From Thermoanaerobaculales bacterium (GTDB lineage: Bacteria; Acidobacteriota; Thermoanaerobaculia; Thermoanaerobaculales; Sulfomarinibacteraceae): DNA of 9,433 nt. The translations under genes and the position numbers were made by a program. Each line of letters starts with the position of its first letter. The stretch's first letter is position 1. Under the pieces are notes generated by a model, which was not told the origin of the DNA, ran no database searches, and saw nothing but the letters and a program-made list of their open reading frames with translations. The stretch lies in contig JAOZPW010000146.1 of the NCBI GenBank assembly GCA_029932545.1, positions 1 through 9,433 of the forward strand. Direction: 5' to 3'. This document shows, piece after piece, positions 7,081 through 9,433 of the stretch.

Positions 7081-7206
7081 TGTAATCTCCTCACGGCCCC
7101 TCGAAGCAGTACCTCGGCACGCCCGGCGCGATCCCTTGGCCTCAACCAAAGCGGAATCTCAGACCCAAGAATTCCTTGAGTTTATCGCGTTAGATGAAGA
7201 AATAAA

Positions 7207-7229
7207 CGCAGAGACGCGGGGACGCAGAG
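7207..7229. repeat. CGCAGAG array, second copy
   Basis: Three 7-base units separated by single A (CGCAGAG, CGCGGGG, CGCAGAG), preceded by AAATAA and followed by T. It matches the copy at 5323-5345 in unit, spacing, number of units, orientation and A-rich left flank. The middle unit has diverged by two bases. Confidence 0.85.
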
Positions 7230-7287
7230 TGTGAGTTGGTCAGCACCGATGATGAGATCATCAGTTCAAGCAGATCTCGGGGGACAC

Positions 7288-7310
7288 TCGGGAACGGGCA
7301 CGGGCTCGGG
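7288..7310. repeat. Right arm of the long-range inverted repeat
   Basis: The sequence TCGGGAACG-GGC-ACGGGCTCGGG is complementary to 7058-7080 except for three central bases. The two arms enclose 207 bp that include the CGCAGAG array. It sits about 55 bp upstream of the binding-protein start, so any structure here could lie in the 5' untranslated leader. Confidence 0.8.
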
Positions 7311-7364
7311 TCTAGGGCTCCCCACCTCCTCTCGGTTCCAACTCCGCCGGGTTAGGATGGAACC

Positions 7365-8966
7365 ATGAGAATCACGACGGGCATCAAGGCTGCTTTCTGC
7401 TTTATCCTGTGCCTGGCGTTGATCGTCAGTTCAGGCTGCACTCCACCGACCGAGGATCTCAGTGATACCCTTGTCATCGGAGTACTCGCCGACATCCAGA
7501 GCTGGAATCCCTACCTGACGGAAACGAAATTCAGCGAGGATCTTCTGGCCCTGGTCTACCCATCGTTGGCAGTCGAAATGTCCGATTACCACGATCATCC
7601 GCCGACCTTTGCCCCCGCACTTGCGAAGAGTTGGGATCTTGGCTCCGATGGCCTCGGGCTGACCTTTCACCTTCGCCAGGACCTCGTCTGGAACGACGGT
7701 CAACCGGTCACTGCGGACGATGTTGTTTTCACCTGGAAGGCTCAAACATCTGAAGAGGTCGGGTGGTACGGCGCCTACACAAAGGACTTCATCGACTCCG
7801 TTGAGAAGATCGACGATTTCACGGTCAGTTTCCGTTTTTCCCAGGTGTATGCCTACCGGCTGATGGACGCCAACGAGGGTTTGATCATCCCGTCCCACCT
7901 TTGGGGAAAAATTCCGTTTTCGGACTGGCATTCAACCGACTGGCTGCCTCATGTCGTCGGCGCAGGACCGTTCGTTCCCGTCGGTCACGTGCCGCAGCAG
8001 GATATCGTTTTGGGCGCAAACCCGAGCTACCGGCTGGGCGCACCGGCTACGATCGACCGCGTCGTCTGGCGTATCGTCCCCGACCAACTGAGCCTGATGA
8101 CTCAGCTGCTCGCGGGAGAATTCGATTTCGTCAACAGCCTGGCGCCTGAAGAGGCCCAACGAGTCGAGGCAGACCCCGATCTTCAGGTGGTAGACATTCC
8201 TCACCGCGGCTACACCCACATCTGTTGGAACACCACCCGGCCTGAACTTGCCGACCCCCGCGTCAGACGAGCACTGGGTATGGCGATCAATCGGCAGACA
8301 ATCATCGACACGGTCTACCGCGGTTACGCACGGCCGTCGGCCGGGCCGATTCTCTCGACCATGTGGGCCTTCGACGACAGCCTTGAACCCCTGCCATACG
8401 ACCCTCGCCAGGCCTCCCTGCTGCTCAACAGTGCCGGTTGGAACGACACCGACGGCGACGGCACACTGGAGAAAGACGGCCGCCCCCTGACACTGGAACT
8501 GCTGACCAACGCCGAAAACCACATGAGGCAGGACATCTGCATGCTGGCGACACGAGACCTTCGGGCCATCGGTGTGCAGGCAACTCCCAAAACCGTTGAA
8601 TGGGGCACCTTTCTCAGCCGATTGCGGGACGGCGACTTCGACGGGGCAGTCAACCGCTGGGTTGAACCTACCCAAATCGACCTTGAGGACGTTTGGCACA
8701 CGACCCCGGAGGCTCTCGAGAGTTCGAACTACGGACGATACTCAAACCCCGAGGTCGACCGCTTCATCGAAGAAGTGGCCGACGTGAGGGACATTGAACT
8801 CCAGAAAGAACTGTACGGGCAAATCCAGCATCTGATCGTCGCCGATCAGCCCTACACCTTCCTGGTCGAGGGTCGAAAGCTCAGGGCCATCAGCACACGG
8901 GTTCAAGGATCGATCCAGAACGACGCCACACCCTACTTCAACCTCGAGGCCTGGAAACTGCCTTGA
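7365..8966 (+). CDS. Family-5 peptide/solute-binding lipoprotein of an ABC importer
   Basis: A 533-residue extracytoplasmic binding protein of the DppA/OppA type (SBP_bac_5). The N-terminus has a signal peptide with a hydrophobic core at about residues 8-22 and a lipobox-like LIVSSGC, making Cys25 the likely lipidated residue; Ser at -3 is less usual. The family pattern follows: LVIGVLADIQSWNP at the mature start, LALVYPSL, FAPALAKSWDL, LTFHLRQDLVWNDGQPVTADDVVFTW, then GAGPFV, NPSY, and the hinge signature DPRVRRALGMAINRQTII. A DTDGDGTLEKDG segment resembles a calcium-loop motif common in this family. Such proteins bind oligopeptides, dipeptides or other ligands; the ligand cannot be read from sequence. 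The start is supported by AGGA at 7354-7357, 7 nt upstream. Its stop overlaps the start of the permease gene, so the two are co-translated parts of one transporter operon. Confidence 0.95.
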   Translation: MRITTGIKAAFCFILCLALIVSSGCTPPTEDLSDTLVIGVLADIQSWNPYLTETKFSEDLLALVYPSLAVEMSDYHDHPPTFAPALAKSWDLGSDGLGLTFHLRQDLVWNDGQPVTADDVVFTWKAQTSEEVGWYGAYTKDFIDSVEKIDDFTVSFRFSQVYAYRLMDANEGLIIPSHLWGKIPFSDWHSTDWLPHVVGAGPFVPVGHVPQQDIVLGANPSYRLGAPATIDRVVWRIVPDQLSLMTQLLAGEFDFVNSLAPEEAQRVEADPDLQVVDIPHRGYTHICWNTTRPELADPRVRRALGMAINRQTIIDTVYRGYARPSAGPILSTMWAFDDSLEPLPYDPRQASLLLNSAGWNDTDGDGTLEKDGRPLTLELLTNAENHMRQDICMLATRDLRAIGVQATPKTVEWGTFLSRLRDGDFDGAVNRWVEPTQIDLEDVWHTTPEALESSNYGRYSNPEVDRFIEEVADVRDIELQKELYGQIQHLIVADQPYTFLVEGRKLRAISTRVQGSIQNDATPYFNLEAWKLP

Positions 8967-9433
8967 CTATTCTCAGACGACTGGCCCTGCTCCCGCTCCT
9001 GGTTTTGTTGGTGGCTACGGTGACATTCGCCGTCGTCCAGGCGGCGCCCGGAACCTATGCGGATACCATCGACAATCCACGGCTGACACCTGCCGCACGG
9101 ACGCATCTCAAAGCCCTTTACGGACTGGACCAGGGGGCGCGTGGCCAATATTTCCATTGGTTGGGGGCACTTGCCCAGGGTGATCTCGGGCGTTCCTTCC
9201 TCTTTAAACAACCGGTAGCCGACGTCATCGCCACAGCCCTTCCACCGACGATTCTCCTGGCCGGAACGGCCCTGGCGATGGATGTGATCCTCGGGGTCCT
9301 GCTGGCCCTGATCTCGGCACGGCGTCCGGGCGGCTGGATCGACCGGATCCTGACAATCCTGTCCCTGGGAGTCTACGGCCTGCCGTCCTTCTGGTTGGCT
9401 GGCCCGGCAATCCTACTCTTTTCCTTGACTCTG
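8963..9433 (+). CDS. DppB/OppB-type ABC transporter permease, N-terminal part
   Basis: Inner-membrane permease subunit that should pair with the preceding binding lipoprotein and with a DppC-type partner beyond the window. The frame is open for 157 codons to the window edge, so the 3' end is missing. The N-terminus TILRRLALLPLLVLLVATVTFAV is the first membrane helix. It is followed by the family's periplasmic loop with APGTYAD, LKALYGLDQG, YFHWLGALAQGDLGRSF and the start of the transmembrane domain at ALPPTILLAGTALAMDVILGVLLAL. The segment DRILTILSLGVYGLPSFWLAG is also typical. The only sensible start is TTG at 8963-8965, which overlaps the upstream TGA by two bases. No strong ribosome site is seen, so translation is probably coupled. 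An ATG first appears far inside, at about 9280, after family-conserved residues. Confidence 0.9.
   Translation, partial: MTILRRLALLPLLVLLVATVTFAVVQAAPGTYADTIDNPRLTPAARTHLKALYGLDQGARGQYFHWLGALAQGDLGRSFLFKQPVADVIATALPPTILLAGTALAMDVILGVLLALISARRPGGWIDRILTILSLGVYGLPSFWLAGPAILLFSLTL

Larger units (their letters stand above)
6988..7364. other. Divergent intergenic region (377 bp) with repeats, no gene
   Basis: This lies between the purH start on the minus strand and the binding-protein start on the plus strand, so it must hold the promoters of both. I find no convincing -35/-10 pair on either strand; the best plus-strand candidate, TTGAGT near 7177, has only a poor partner near 7200. The region contains a CCCGAG hexamer array (7046-7067), a CGCAGAG array (7207-7229), and a GC-rich inverted partner of the first array (7288-7310). 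A small perfect hairpin, GATGAT-GAG-ATCATC, occupies 7248-7262. No tRNA, riboswitch or credible small open reading frame was recognised. Confidence 0.8.

Noticed and set aside
6988..7100. Purine riboswitch or PurR-type operator upstream of purH
   Set aside because: I could not find a conserved riboswitch core or a PurR-like palindrome; the sequence is dominated by GC-rich repeats.
6988..7149. 54-residue N-terminal extension of PurH
   Set aside because: It translates the CCCGAG repeat as a GSGSG tract, and a strong ribosome site precedes the ATG at 6987, where the normal PurH N-terminus begins.
7248..7262. Small hairpin GATGAT-GAG-ATCATC as an operator or terminator
   Set aside because: Only 6 bp with a 3-nt loop, no T-run, and no match to a known operator; expected by chance in a region of this size.
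7932..8699. Minus-strand open frame (255 codons) inside the binding-protein gene
   Set aside because: The plus-strand protein is a full-length SBP_bac_5 member; the antisense translation is compositionally odd with no motif.

Overview
The window looks like chromosomal DNA from a moderately GC-rich Gram-negative bacterium. A LolA-like lipoprotein carrier implies an outer membrane. Protein style, a short-form ArgH and abundant 7-8 bp intergenic repeats would suit an environmental lineage such as Acidobacteriota or a deltaproteobacterial relative. That placement is a low-confidence impression, not a demonstrated assignment.

Layout. (1) Positions 1-658, plus strand: the last residues of a GlgX-type glycogen debranching enzyme, then a small acidic protein of unknown function. 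(2) Positions 764-6987, minus strand: a compact gene row transcribed purH > lolA-like > M23 peptidase > argG > argH. Gaps are 10, 4, 54 and 0 nt, so this is very probably one operon. It combines the last two steps of IMP synthesis, two envelope functions and the last two steps of arginine synthesis. (3) Positions 6988-7364: a divergent intergenic region with no gene but with three short repeat blocks. (4) Positions 7365-9433, plus strand: a family-5 peptide-binding lipoprotein and the start of its DppB/OppB-type permease, which runs off the window.

The individual genes are conventional. The unusual material is the repeat DNA. An 85-bp imperfect palindrome at 691-775 provides the argH stop codon. 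A composite of three different 7-8 bp tandem arrays at 5323-5424 lies in frame inside the 5' end of the lolA-like gene and splits what would otherwise be a normal signal peptide. One of those arrays recurs upstream of purH, in a region bracketed by inverted GAGCCC-type repeats. I see no phage, CRISPR, transposase, RNA gene or defence system. The best candidate for something undescribed is the repeat family and its movement into coding sequence.
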